A stretch of DNA of 64,000 nucleotides. Source: Glaciozyma antarctica PI12. Lineage: Eukaryota > Basidiomycota > Microbotryomycetes > Kriegeriales > Camptobasidiaceae. The stretch lies in contig KZ627159.1 in NCBI GenBank assembly GCA_002917775.1, positions 762,010-826,009 of the forward strand. The letters run 5' to 3'. Below, piece by piece: positions 1 to 10,959 of this stretch. Each line of letters starts with the position of its first letter. Position 1 is the first letter of the stretch. The notes beneath the pieces are model-generated. The model saw only the letters and a list, made by a program, of their open reading frames with translations, ran no database searches and was not told where the DNA came from. The position numbers and the translations under genes were made by a program.

Positions 1-207
1 AGATTAGCGAGGTAGCGATTGAGGCCGGCGTAGCGAACGACGCACGGTGTTCTTCGACGACGCTCTTTGACAGCAGAGTAGACAGAGCAGCGAGCAGAGC
101 AATCGCGAGCAAAAGATGACAAAACAAGCGCTATCGTATTCACCACAAGCAACCTTCTCCCCCCCTCGCCCTACTCATCCTCCCCCCTCCGCCGTCCGCC
201 GTCCTCC

Positions 208-1974
208 CTACTCATCCTCCCCATTCACGACCAACGACTCGGGCACAAACTCCTTACACCTCGACCTCTGCGTCTTGCCCGGACATTCCGCCTTCCCACA
301 AAGCACGCAATGTCTAGGCTGCCTCGCCTTCTTCGCGCTCTCCCCCGCCTCGGGCGATCCATACAGCCCCACGCCCGGCGCGTACGGCGCTACAGAGCTT
401 GAAGGTGCTCCTGGGTCCGAGTACTCCTCGACGTAGGCGGGTTCGAAGATCTCGTGGTCCTCGCCTTGTTCCTCGGCGTTCGCGACGCGGGTTTGGGGGA
501 GGATGGACTGGATGAGAAGCGTGACACTCTCTGAGATCCTGTCGCCTGAATCGCTCGTCGAGAGGTCGAAGGCGTGCTGCCCGTTCGAGGAGGAGGGCGT
601 GCCGTCGTCGCCACGGAAGTTGGAGAGGCTGGAGAAGGCGCGTTGAGGTTGTCCTCGAGCGCCCGCGGCGGACGTAGAGCCGGTGAGTGCGAGCTGGTCC
701 TCGTCCTCCTCTTTCGCCGTCGCTGGCGAACGAGCTTTGGCGGGGAGGATGCCGGGAACGCCCTCCTGGTACTCGGGGCACCACGTCCTCCCTCCCCTCC
801 CTCGGCACTCCATCTTGCCGCAATGCCCGCACCTCCTCGGTCCTCGAACGCGATCCTTGCCCTCGGACGTGAGAGGGTGCGTGATCTTCCAAGGCGCGAA
901 GGCAGGCGTCGCTTCCTCTCCTTGCGCCGGCTGGAAGTTGGCGATGTAGACGTAGACTGGTCCGGCGTTCGTATCGATCGACGTCGCCTCGACAGGTCCT
1001 TCGAGACGACGCTTGCCGTCCTTCTCGACGAGCTGGAACGGTCCCGAGACGAGGGGGACGTTACCTCCGCCGTCCTTGGGGAGCAAGTCGTGAATCGAGC
1101 TGCTCAGGCTCAAGTCCTCCTCGATCGCGACGCCCTTGCCCTTGTCGACCTTGGCCAACGAGCTTCCCGACGCCACCGCGTTCTGACCATGGACGGGCAT
1201 CGTGCCTTCGCGTGCAAAGTAGGCGACCGCAGCCGACGTCGCTTCGGCGCTGGGGATCTCGGTCCCTTCGGGGAGAGTAAAGTTGCGGTTGTAGCGAGCG
1301 TTCGTATCGGCCTGAGTGGCGATGGCGTTGTGGTCGGAGCGCTGACCGGACATGAGGGAGGGGTCGACGGGGATGTCGGCTTGGACCTCGTCGACGTGGG
1401 CAGGGAGAGGACGGCCTTGCTGCTGCTGCTGAGCTTGAGTGAGGGCGTTGGAGGGGTGCGGGGATTGGGTGCGTTGGCGTTTGATGGCGGGAGAGCTGAG
1501 AGAGGGCGCGAAGAAGGTTAGCTGGCGAGGAGTGTGAGCGAAACGGGAACTGACCCGTCTTCTCCTTCTTCGGCACCGCTCTTACGAGGACGTCCAGCCT
1601 TGTGTCCAGGCTTGTTCTGCACGCACGACATCAGCCAATGCTAATACGCGAAGACGCGCCGAGACGAGAAGACGCACCTTGGATCCCTTCGGCCTTCCCC
1701 TCCCACGCTTGACACCCCCAAGCAATCCTCCCGCTCCATCTCCGTAGTCCATCGAGAGATCCCCACCGTTCATCGAGAACGGCGAATGGTTGACGGGGAC
1801 GTCCTTGGCCTTGTTCTTCGATCCTGCGCCCGACTCCACGTCAGCGGACCTGGCCGGTTTGGGCTCTCGAGATCGTTGCTCACCTTTAGGCCTACCACGA
1901 CCGCGAGGAGCGGGAGTCTCGACTGCCATCTCGGGGTGGCCTGCGCCGCCTTGAGCGAGCTCGTCGACTTCCAT
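208..1974 (-). CDS. AT-hook protein with duplicated Cys4 motif
   Basis: Three exons can be joined in frame (1974-1678, 1616-1555, 1495-208), giving about 548 residues. The N-terminus has two RGRGRPKG AT-hooks near residues 24-31 and 90-97, and a third, weaker one (AGRPRK) near residue 106, which implies minor-groove DNA binding in the nucleus. The C-terminal half has two copies of the same cysteine pattern, C-x2-C-x4-C-x8-C (CGHCGKMEC... and CVLCGKAEC..., near residues 343 and 517), likely zinc-binding. A poly-Gln stretch and low-complexity linkers lie between. Donors are GTGCGT and GTCAGT. The start is the first ATG of the AT-hook exon. I do not recognise the family; a chromatin or transcription role is inferred from the AT-hooks only. 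Confidence 0.7.
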
Positions 1975-2687
1975 CGTGCTGTCACCACCAAGGGGGCGTC
2001 AGCTTTCGGGGCGGTGAGGGTGATGAGGTGAACGCCGGTATCAGTGAGCGGGCGGACGTACAGAGTTACTGAGCGAGAAAGAGACTTTGCGGGTCTTGTT
2101 GTTTTGATCCCAGGTGAGTTGGGAGCGGGGGAGGTACGTCGACGTGGCGTGCGCGGTTGGTGTCGGGCTCGTCGTCGAGGGAAGCGGCCGGCTGATTGAA
2201 CTTGGTCGATAAGGCTGAGGCTGAGGACGGAGGGCGGAGGGCGCGTTGGCTCAAGGTCACGAGCGAGTTGGGGACGTAGGGGGGAGGTAGGACAGAAAGA
2301 AGAAAACTCGATTTCGTCCAAGTCAAACTTCGCGGCTGGGGGACCGGGTCTGGCCGGACCTTCGCCTGCAGCTGAGTTGGGCTTTCAAGGTGTGCTGGGC
2401 GTACAAGCTGTTCTTTCCCTTACTCGATGGAAGCAAGTGCAGAGGAAATACGCAGCGAGACTGATGGGCTGAGCTGAAGAGTCCCTCAGGCCGGATCCCG
2501 ACTCGCTCACTCTCACTCTCCGAGCTTCGCAACGAGTTCCAATTCCCAATCTCATGCATTCTGTTGTATGCTACATCTCTATCCGCTTGATAGAGCGACG
2601 AGAACAGACGAGTGGATACTGCAAATCTGCGAACGACCAAGTCAGTACCCAGCGAGGTCCAGGTGCCGAGACCGGACTCACCCCTCC
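1975..2687. other. Intergenic, 5' side of the AT-hook gene and 3' side of RAM1
   Basis: About 700 bases hold the presumed promoter of the AT-hook gene and the RAM1 3' flank. No open frame here has recognisable protein character, and no RNA gene was seen. Confidence 0.5.
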
Positions 2688-4462
2688 TCAAGCCTTGACG
2701 ACCTCCTCAGGCTGCCCATAGAAATTCCTCATCATAGCATGCGTATGCCTCATCGTAAGGTTCAACACCGGATGCGTCGGCATCTGCCCGCAATACACGG
2801 ATCAGCGAACCACTCTTCGCACGCCACGAGAGACGGCACTCACCACCTCATTCTCCTCTCCCCCAACAAGCACTTTCTCCCCCACGCACCTCCCACGCCA
2901 TCGTACGACTCCAAACCTCCCTCATCCTCCTCTCCCCACTCTCCTCACTCTCCCCCTCTCCCAAAACCTTCTCCACCTCCTTCCCCTCCTCAACGACCCC
3001 CGACGCAAAAGGGCTCACAAACTCCTCTCGCAGTTCCGAGATCCGAGTCGCCGAAGAGACCATGCGGTGCTGAGAGGAAGAGAGGCCTGAGAGGTTGTAG
3101 CAGGTGTGATAAGCGTCTGGAGCTTTCCCAGGCTTGTCGCGTAGTCCTCCGCCGGGAGCTTGAGCGAGTACAAGGACGTATTCCTGCAATGCACCTTTCA
3201 TTCCCACATCAGTTCGCGTCTGAAGAAAAGGAGGGAGAAGGACGCACTGCGGTCCCAGAGATCTACGCGACCCATAGCCTCCCCTTCTTCCTCCCCCAGT
3301 AGCCCTCCTAGAACTCCGAAGATCCCACCGGCCCACCAGCTGTAACAACCGTCGACAAGCTTGTTCGTACGGCCTTTGAACCCCCCTCCCTCGATCGGGT
3401 TCGCCTGTACCGAAGTGGCCCAACGAAGGAGGGACCGAAGGTTTAGCGTTTTCGAGCCCTTCGGAGTGGTTACGAAAGCCGGTGAGGAAGGGTCGGAGAA
3501 TGCGCGTAGGAGACTCCAGGAAGCGAGAGCGCAAAAAGCGTACCCTCCGTGCGCTTCTCCGAGGGGCGAGGGGCGGGAGACGAAAGGGTAGGAAGTGGAG
3601 GCGAGACCGCCTTCGTACGTCTGGCAGGAGACGAGGTGGGAAGGAGTGTCGGCGGCGAGAGTCGGGGTGAGGAGGTTGAGGAGGGTGGCGATGGTTAGGG
3701 CGCAGTAGCAACCGCTGCGAAGGAGAAGGTCAGGGGCGAAGTCAGAGAAGAGAGGACGAGCGTACCGGACGTCGAGGTCTCCGCCGATGTGCATGATGAA
3801 AGATCCGTCGGGCTGCTTAACAGAGAGCAGGAAGTTGTACATCCCCCCTCTGCGCACCGATATCAGCACCTTGCTCCTTTCCCCCGCCGTCAAACGAAGA
3901 CTCACCTATCAATCATCCCCCACGCCTCCTCCCCAGCATACGCCAACGCACTAACCGCCGCATAACTCGGTGCCAAATGACTCATCTGCCCTGGTCCTCC
4001 CCCAAACCCCCCATCAGGGTTCTGGCACGCTCTAAGCGTCTCCACAACCCGCTGCTTCCCCGGCAGATCGAGCTCTCCTTCGAAGAGGCTGAGCGAGTGA
4101 AGAGTCCAGTAGAGAATCCAAGGGCGCGAGGCGTCTAGGCCGGTGTACCCCGCTGAGAGGGGCTGGGTGAGGAAGCGAGTGAGGTAGGTGAGGTGCTGGG
4201 ATTTGTTGAGGAGGGGAGGGGCGAAGGTTGCGATGTGGGCGGTGAGGGTGTCGGAGGTGATCTTCTCCGTCTCGAGTTGGGTCGTGAGAGTCTCGGAGGA
4301 GATGCCGTCGGAGGGAGAAGAGATCCAGGGGGTCGTGAGGACTGCGAGCTGTGGGTTAGAGAGCTGCTCAACGCGCGCGAGTCGAGTACGAGCTCGCCTG
4401 AGGTGTTTGCCATCATCTTGGGAGCGTTTCGAGTGAGGAGCAGGAGGAAGAGAGGCGTTCAA
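2688..4462 (-). CDS. RAM1: Protein farnesyltransferase beta subunit
   Basis: This is the catalytic beta subunit that joins farnesyl to CaaX cysteines (Ras, Rho, mating pheromone) as a dimer with the alpha subunit in the cytosol. Family signatures seen: CQNPDGGFGGGPGQ and QPDGSFIMHIGGDLDVR alpha-barrel repeats, CYCALTIATLLNL, CQTYEGGL, the zinc ligands Asp and Cys in TNKLVDGCYSWW, and the zinc ligand His in DAYHTCYNLSGLS. Introns follow GMIDR, DLDVR and LWDR. The last exon encodes PTHPVLNL and ends EEVVKA at 2688. Length is normal for the family. The join into the last exon is ambiguous: one reading frame runs into a stop at 2848, so either a GTGCGT donor after MAWE is used or one base is out of frame (see findings). 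Confidence 0.93.
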
Positions 4463-4682
4463 AGGGGGAACAAGGGGAACGTCGAGCTAGGCGAGAGAAC
4501 AAAAGAGTCGTCGCCAAGTCCGCCGCTCATTCCGGGCAGGAGTAAACAAACAAAGGACAACAGAGGCGATGGACAGGGCCGGGGATAGCTCAGCCGTAAC
4601 TCGGTTCAGAAGCCAATTCAGAGCCAGGCTCCAGAGAGAAAGGCGAGAGAGTCAAACGGGCGCTGTCTAAATGAATTCCCCT

Positions 4683-7033
4683 CTACTTCCTCTTCCCCTC
4701 GTCCTCCCCTCCCAACAAATCCCAATCCTCCGCCTCCCGATGCTCCCTAATCCCACTCTCCAACCTCCTCTCCACCTCCCTCTCCCTCCTCTCCCCTCTC
4801 CCCTCCTCCTCCATCCTATCCCCCAGGCCCTCCACCCTCCCTTCCTCCCTCTCCCGCTCCTTCTCCATCGCCGTCGTTCGACGAATCCCATCCTCGACGA
4901 AAGGGGGAGGTGCAATGGAGAGGGAGGAGCGAGAGGAGGAATGGGTGGAAGAGGAATCGCGACCGAGGGAATGATGGGGTGCGGAGTAGGTAGGTCGGAA
5001 CTCGTCGAGTGAGAGGGCGGATTCGTTCGTCTGTGCGTTTCGCGCGTTAGTAAGTTCTGCGATAGAGGAGAGAAGAACGTACGCTTCCCAGAACGCGAGC
5101 GGCGTTTCGCGCGCGCGGGGAGCCGAGCATCCGCTCGTCTTCTTCGTTCGCATCTTCGGGGAACGGGGTAAAGCCAGGTTTGTTGTGCGAGACTTGTCCT
5201 GAGGTGAATTGGGAGTACTTGAGGTAGTTGTACAGCCCGATACCTGAGTCAGAATTAGCGAGAGCGCGGGGGGTAGGAAGGAGGGACGCACCGAAGATGG
5301 TGATAATGAGACCGGTCGTGTTTATCGGCGTGAGCTTGTCGTCCTTGAAAATGAGGAGGGAGAGGAAGATGACGGCGACTTCTTTGAAGATTCCTGCGAC
5401 GGAGCTGGAGGTTTCGGCGTCAGCTTTACCACAGCGAGAGCTTCGCACGATCCTGCTCACAGAGTGACGACCGACGTTCGCTGAATCAACCTGGATCAGA
5501 GCACGTCAGCACAGCTTAGCGAGAGATAAGAGTAAGTGGGAACGCACCCAAACTCGGTAATGTTCATCAAGAACGCCAGGACACCAGGGAACAAAATCGC
5601 TCCGACCGTGCTCATCGTCCTCCCAAACGTTCCAAAAAAATACCTCGTTCCCCAACACGTTCCCCAGCCCATCGAATATGAGACTACACGTCCCCAGCGT
5701 AACTCCCATGATCGGTGCGAGCCAATACAGCGTCGCGATAGGGTTGCTCATCCCCATCGACTCCTTGTCGAGCAAGATCTGAGTGAGCGACCAGCGCAAT
5801 CCACCGAGCATCGAGGCGGTTAGAACTTGGATCATGCCGACGTAGTTGTACTCGGTTTCGGTGGAGACCATGAGGACTACGCCCGAGGTGATGATGAAGA
5901 TGATGCCGGCGAGCCGCCACGAGGGGATTTCGAGCTTGAAGAGGAAGGCGAAGACGAGGGCGAGATTTGCACGGACGAGGATTTGCACATCGCTGGGAGG
6001 GTGTTAACTTGAGCTTGCGGGCGAACGAGAAGAACGTACTGTAGAAGGAGAGGGTGATGGTTCGGAGACTGAGGTTCGACAAGCCAATGTCGAGGCCAGC
6101 GGCCATTCCACAGGGGACGACCTTGGTGCTGCAGAAAAGCTCACCACATCAGGCGCCACTCGAGGACTTGAAGCGAAGGAAGACGCACCCATAATCGTAA
6201 GGTCGAGGTCGAGTGGTGGTGCGGAAGGATTTGAAGACGAGCATCGTGAGAGCCGACAAACTCCACTGGACGACCATGTGGATAGAGGTGACGAACAAAG
6301 GATAGGGGAAGTTGTAGTGGTCGACGGAGAACATCCACTTGTCTGCGAGAGAGCGAGGAGGTGAGCTTCGTCGCGCGAAAGCTAACTCTGCGAGATCCAA
6401 ACGCACTGTACACGGATATTAGGGTGGAGAAGCAGTACCTTGTACGACAACGAGCGTTAGCTCTCCCCTTGAGCATGCTGGCTGACAGACTCACCACCCA
6501 AGGATGAAGAGGACATTGATACCAGCGCGCCTCCACCACAAGCTCCTCAGCTGCCGGCTGTCCGCCGTCCCCGTAGAGTCCTGACTCCCCGTTCTAGCGT
6601 GCCGTGTAAAATCTCTACTCTCCGGATCCTGGTACTGCAGCTGCGCACACGACCCCCACCACAATCAGCTCCCGACCTGCCCCCCCCTTTCCACCTCCAA
6701 AGCTCACCTCTCCACTCTCCCTCCGCCTCTGAGCCTGCGCTTTCGTAGCTGGTGGTTCCCATGCCATATCGTCCTCCTCCTCATCGTCTTGAGAGAACCT
6801 GGCGCGCGTAGCGGCTAGTTAGCTTTCGTCGTGTCGTGGAGCTGTTGGACGCACCTCTCCCGATCGCTCTGCCGCATCTTGCCCTTGCCCTTCTCCGAGA
6901 ATTCGGAACGGTACAAGGCTAGCTCGGCGTCTAGCTCGTGCTGCTCTGCTGCTGTTGAAGCCTCGTTGTAGTTCATTCCGCGAGCTGAAAGCTCGTCGGT
7001 TGATACCAGCGCGGCGGCGCGGATCGGGTCCAT
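4683..7033 (-). CDS. Nucleotide-sugar/triose-phosphate-type transporter, SLC35C2/Ymd8-like
   Basis: A multi-exon membrane transporter of the drug/metabolite superfamily. The cytosolic N-terminus (MDPIRAAALV...) is followed by about ten hydrophobic segments; readable pieces are WWRRAGINVLFILG, YCFSTLISVYNKW, SLSALTMLVFKSF, GMAAGLDIGLSNLSL, RWSLTQILLDKE and NPIATLYWLAPIMG. The conserved tail motif LIQRTSVVTLSVAGIFKE is rebuilt across two introns (about 5461-5550 and 5408-5455). The C-terminus is acidic and Arg-rich. SLC35C2 and yeast Ymd8 sit in Golgi/ER membranes, and the substrate of this protein is not predictable. RAM1 lies 220 bases downstream on the same strand. All joins are in frame with canonical splice sites. 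Confidence 0.82.
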
Positions 7034-7119
7034 TCTTGAGCGGGCTGGAGGAGGTCAGGCGAGGTGGAGAGTGCGAGTGAGGGTGCTGAGGTGAAGGGAG
7101 AAGGCCAAGCGATCTCTCC

Positions 7120-7400
7120 TCAGGCGGCCTGGCCCTGGTCCTCCTCCTTCCTCCGCGTCGCGACGTCCGCTCTCCGTCTCGCCCGCAGCCTCAAGTCACA
7201 AGCCTCGGCCTGGTGAGTACACCCTCCGTGAATCCCGCCCGGCGAAACGTACTCACGCGTCCTCCTCAGCTGCCATAACCGCGCCTCCTCTCCTACGCTA
7301 AACTTGCAAGAGCCACCGACGCCGGAGCCACCAGCAGGTTCTGCTCGGACACGAGCCAAGCGTATCTCCAGCCACCCAAGTGCGCCTTTCTCGAGGAGCT
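7120..7400 (-). CDS. Possible small Cys-containing protein
   Basis: An open frame of about 80 residues ends at 7120. It contains GGCTHQAEACDLRL followed by a basic, charged tail ending QGQAA. There is no ATG in frame, so an upstream exon would be required, perhaps near 7470 where an ATG occurs on this strand. The composition looks protein-like but I recognise no family, and it may be spurious. It lies between the start of the SLC35-like gene and the F-box gene. Confidence 0.25.
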
Positions 7401-7469
7401 CTAGTTAACGTGTAGAGCTGACCCCCCTCCTCCAGGCCGTCGTCGTCCTCCCTCCCTCCCCCTCCCTCC

Positions 7470-8666
7470 ATGCCCGACCCAACTCTCCCCATCGAACTCG
7501 TTTCCCTCATCCTCGACCATCTCGACCCGCCTTTATCTCCGCCCGACCCAGCGTCTAGCCTCCTCGCAGAGTGCTGTCTCGTTTCGCGCGCCTTCCTTCC
7601 CCGCGCGCGCAGGCTCCTCTACCGAAGCGTGCAAGTCGAAGTGATCGGCGCTCTCCCTCTCTCGATTGACGATGAGACTGGGGAGCCGTCTCCAGACTAT
7701 TCGGTGGCCAACATCGAGGGACTATCGTCAATGTCGATCGCGGTCGCGAAGACGCTGGTTTTCTATCCGCACCTGGCGGACCTGGTTACGGAGGTCCGCC
7801 TGGCAGTGAACCGCGAGGCCTATTCGGGTGGCTCGGCACCCGCCCTCATCATGGGAACCCTCCTGCGTTGCTGCGACCGCGTCAGCTCCATCGAGGTCGA
7901 GGGGACATTCGACCGCGAGGAGGTATACAGGATGATTACGCTCCTACGCCCCGGACTCAAGACTTTTCGCCTGAAGGATTCATTCGCCTTCGACAAGGAA
8001 GATTTCGACTTCGTTCTCCAGCTCTTTGACTTGGAGATCTTGGAGATTGAGGACGACGACCCGGAGGACCACTTCCCGACTCTCCCCCTCCCTATCCCAC
8101 CGTTTCATCTCACCAGGCTCGAAATTCACACTCAGTCAGAGCGGCTCTTCGACGTCCTCACCTCTGCAACCTCCACCACGCTCTCCAGCCTCAGCTGCCG
8201 CGCCGAGGTCGCGAAAGCGGCCACCCTGGCGCGATTTTCGAGGCTTCAACATCTCGATCTCGGCAACGCCTACCCGAGCTTGGAGCTGTCGGAAGACGAG
8301 CAATCCGTCGAGCTACACGCACGGGGGACGCTGCTCGTCGCACAGCTCGACAGCTGCCCCAACCTCCGCAAGCTTTCAGTCGGGTACCTAGGCACCGACG
8401 ACTCCTCCTTTTGCACGCCGCACGACATCCTTTCCCACCTCCCTTCCTCTCTCACCCACCTCCACCTCGCCTTTCCTCTCGAACCGACGTACGTCCTCGA
8501 CTTTCTCTCGAGGAGCGGGATGATGGCGCTTGAGACGATCAGCTTTATTGCCGTCACCAAAAGTGACGTTGGTACGATCAGGAAGGCGTTTGAGGAGCGA
8601 GGGATACGGGCGGAGGGGAGGGAGTGCATGATACTCGTGGATTGTGACCGCGAGGAGGGGGATTAG
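7470..8666 (+). CDS. F-box-like/LRR-type protein
   Basis: An intronless gene of 398 residues. The N-terminus, LPIELVSLILDHLD...CCLVSRAFLPRARRLLYRSV, is the F-box-like pattern typical of the expanded basidiomycete family. The rest is leucine-rich without a strict repeat, including LEILEIEDDD, LTRLEIH and LQHLDLG, as in F-box proteins that recruit substrates to SCF ubiquitin ligases through Skp1. The start is the first ATG, after a pyrimidine-rich leader; the stop is TAG. The substrate is unknown. Such genes vary in number between strains. Confidence 0.75.
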   Translation: MPDPTLPIELVSLILDHLDPPLSPPDPASSLLAECCLVSRAFLPRARRLLYRSVQVEVIGALPLSIDDETGEPSPDYSVANIEGLSSMSIAVAKTLVFYPHLADLVTEVRLAVNREAYSGGSAPALIMGTLLRCCDRVSSIEVEGTFDREEVYRMITLLRPGLKTFRLKDSFAFDKEDFDFVLQLFDLEILEIEDDDPEDHFPTLPLPIPPFHLTRLEIHTQSERLFDVLTSATSTTLSSLSCRAEVAKAATLARFSRLQHLDLGNAYPSLELSEDEQSVELHARGTLLVAQLDSCPNLRKLSVGYLGTDDSSFCTPHDILSHLPSSLTHLHLAFPLEPTYVLDFLSRSGMMALETISFIAVTKSDVGTIRKAFEERGIRAEGRECMILVDCDREEGD

Positions 8667-9013
8667 GTAAAAAGCGAACCGAAGGAGGGACTGGAGGAGG
8701 GGGGAATTTGAACGAAAGATTCGAACGCTTGCGAGGGCTGGTTGCACGGAGAGAGCAGGGGTGCGATGGGCTAGATACCGCCGTTGACGTTGAAGTCGCG
8801 CGGAGGGGAGAGAGAGGTGGAGTAGCTCAGAGGAGGACCAGAGCGAGTGCGACTTGGACGAGAAGGACTCGTTTTCTACAGTATCTGAAAGTACTTCTTG
8901 AACGCTTGGAAGCTGTACTCAGCTGTCGCGAGAGTGAAACGGGAAGAAGGCGTCGGCGGGCGAGGTCTGCGCCAATTTCTGCTCTCGCTTGCCCTTGCTC
9001 TCCTCCCTCAGCC
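8667..9013. other. Intergenic between the F-box and PPR-like genes
   Basis: About 350 bases between two plus-strand genes, holding the 3' flank of one and the promoter of the other. No other feature was seen. Confidence 0.5.
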
Positions 9014-10872
9014 ATGCGACGAGCGATCCGCCTCAAGAGAGACTGGGCCCTCACTCCTACTGCCAGCCTTCTCTCACCAACCGCCCGGACCTTCTCCGCC
9101 AGTGCAATCCCCTCCGAGTGAGCTCCACTTCCTCTGCCGCATCAAGTGCCAGCTAACGCGTTCTCGACAGGCCCTTGGACACTCCGATCCCGGCCAAGCC
9201 TTACACACGAGTCGAGGATGCCTACGACCCTCTCTTTGCCGACCTAGGACCCAGGTCGCACCCTCCCACACCAGCTCCCCATTCTTCCTCCTCCGCGACT
9301 CCATTCGGCCAGCGTCCCCGCCCCCAGCGGCAGCGACTCTCAGCCTCAGAGGCGCAGACTTTTGCCGACCTCCTGCAAGAGATCGTGCCCCAGTCGTCGG
9401 CAGGCGCAGGCATCTTCCCTCACTCGATCGACCGAGTCCAGCAGGCCGTCTCTCGGAAGGTCGGAGCGAGGGTTGAGAACTGGGAGAGGAAGGCGCGCAC
9501 GTCTCTCAGTCTTACGGAGGAGGTGGATCTTGATAAGATGCGGGAGATCATGGTCAGCTTCGAGACGGACCACGAGCTCCTCAGCTGGGCGATGGGAGCA
9601 GTCTTTGGCTTCCCCTCGACCGCCAGCCCGCAGAACGCCCTCAACACCCTATTCCCCGACCTCCGCCTCGCTCCTTACCCCTCCCCCACCACCTCCGGCG
9701 TGCCCTCCGCCGGCCCCGCTTCCCGCCTCTACCCTGACCTACTCCTACTCCTCTTCCTCCTCCTCCGTGACACTCACCGCTCCCCCGCCTCAGCCCTCCA
9801 CGTCTTCTCCCTCGCTTCCCTCACTCCCCATTCCTACGTCGCCGGATGCACGACGGCGCTGTACAACGAAGCTCTCCGGACGCGATGGATGGAAGGAGAC
9901 GTCGAGAGCGTTGCCGAGGGACTCGAGGAGATGCGGAGCGGAGGAGTCAAGATGGACGAAGGGACCCGGGAGATTGTCTCTGCGATTGGGCAGGCGATTC
10001 GGATCGACGAGAGTCGGGCGGAGAGACGAGCAGCGCAGAGCGGAGAGGTGGAGGAGGATGCGTTTGAGAAGCACCGCTTCTTCTCTGGGTCGCAGCTCGA
10101 AGCGTGGGGTCGCATGGAGTGGATCATAGAGGAGGATCAGGCGGATCTCGTGAGGAAGAGGGAGATGCGGGACGAGGAGAGGCGGCGCGAGTGGGAGGAC
10201 AGGAAGGACCAGATAGACCAGGAAAGGATGGCGGACGCCGAGAGGGAGAGACCGAGCGAGGTCTTCTTTGGCGATCGGGAGGCGAGCGGGCGAGGGAGGA
10301 GGGAGGTCGACTTGCCCGAGCGGAGGACGTACGCGGTCGAGAGGGCGCAACCGGAGGAGCGGAGCAGGCATTTGCGGAGTCGGAGTCGGGATCAAGATCC
10401 GTACGACGAGGACAGCGTCGACGCCTCGTGGGGCCAGTTCCCTGTCGACCGCTCCAAGTCGACATACCGATCAGCACCTTGGTCGGAGGACCGACCTTCT
10501 CCCCGACGGGACTTTGACTCTGGCGACGACCAATGGCCTCCTCGTCGGCCCTCTCACACGTACGATTTTGAAGACGGACAAGACGACGGCCCGCGCGGGA
10601 GCTCCCTCGCTGAGGGATCGAGTCGTTTCGACGGCAGCCTGCCTCGGGTGCGCGAGGCGCGGTCGAGGGTTTACGACAAACAGGAGGTGGACGAGCGGGA
10701 GGCGGGCGAGCGGGAGGCGGACGAGTACGTGCCCGGGGATGGGCAGATGGTGCTGCCGAAGCGGCCGTCGTTTGCGAACCCGTTCAAGATTCGGAGGAAG
10801 GGATTGACCAAGGCGGAGAAGGCGAGGCACGATACGCCTCATCCTTTGCTCTTCTGGAAGCCAAAGAAATAG
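9014..10872 (+). CDS. Mitochondrial PPR-like protein (possibly Mtf2-like)
   Basis: Two exons, 9014-9117 and 9171-10872, are joined across a 53-nt GTGAGC...GACAG intron with a CTAAC branch site, giving about 600 residues. The short first exon supplies a typical mitochondrial presequence (MRRAIRLKRDWALT... ending SASAIPSE). The middle has paired amphipathic helices resembling pentatricopeptide units (SYVAGCTTALYNEALRTRW... and DVESVAEGLEEMRSGG). The second half is highly charged and Arg/Glu-rich, ending in the basic segment NPFKIRRKGLTKAEK. The general layout resembles fungal Mtf2-type mitochondrial RNA/translation factors, but this is an inference from architecture. The start is the only ATG that gives the presequence. 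Confidence 0.6.
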
Positions 10873-10959
10873 AGCAACACACATCACCAGTTCTCAAACC
10901 TATCCCGTACCTCTCCGAGAGACCAGAGTGAGAGAATCCCTTCGCTCCCTCCCGCCTCG

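Noticed and set aside
574-1521. Long plus-strand open frame opposite the AT-hook gene
   Set aside because: It is a mirror of GC-rich coding sequence on the other strand; the spliced minus-strand model has coherent domains and codon frame.
4575-4640. tRNA-like start (GGGGATAGCTCAG) before RAM1
   Set aside because: Only the D-arm-like string is present; no anticodon arm, no GGTTCRA box and no acceptor pairing could be found.
8708-9121. Plus-strand open frame ahead of the PPR-like gene
   Set aside because: It overlaps the true first exon in another frame and has no ATG-led coding character.
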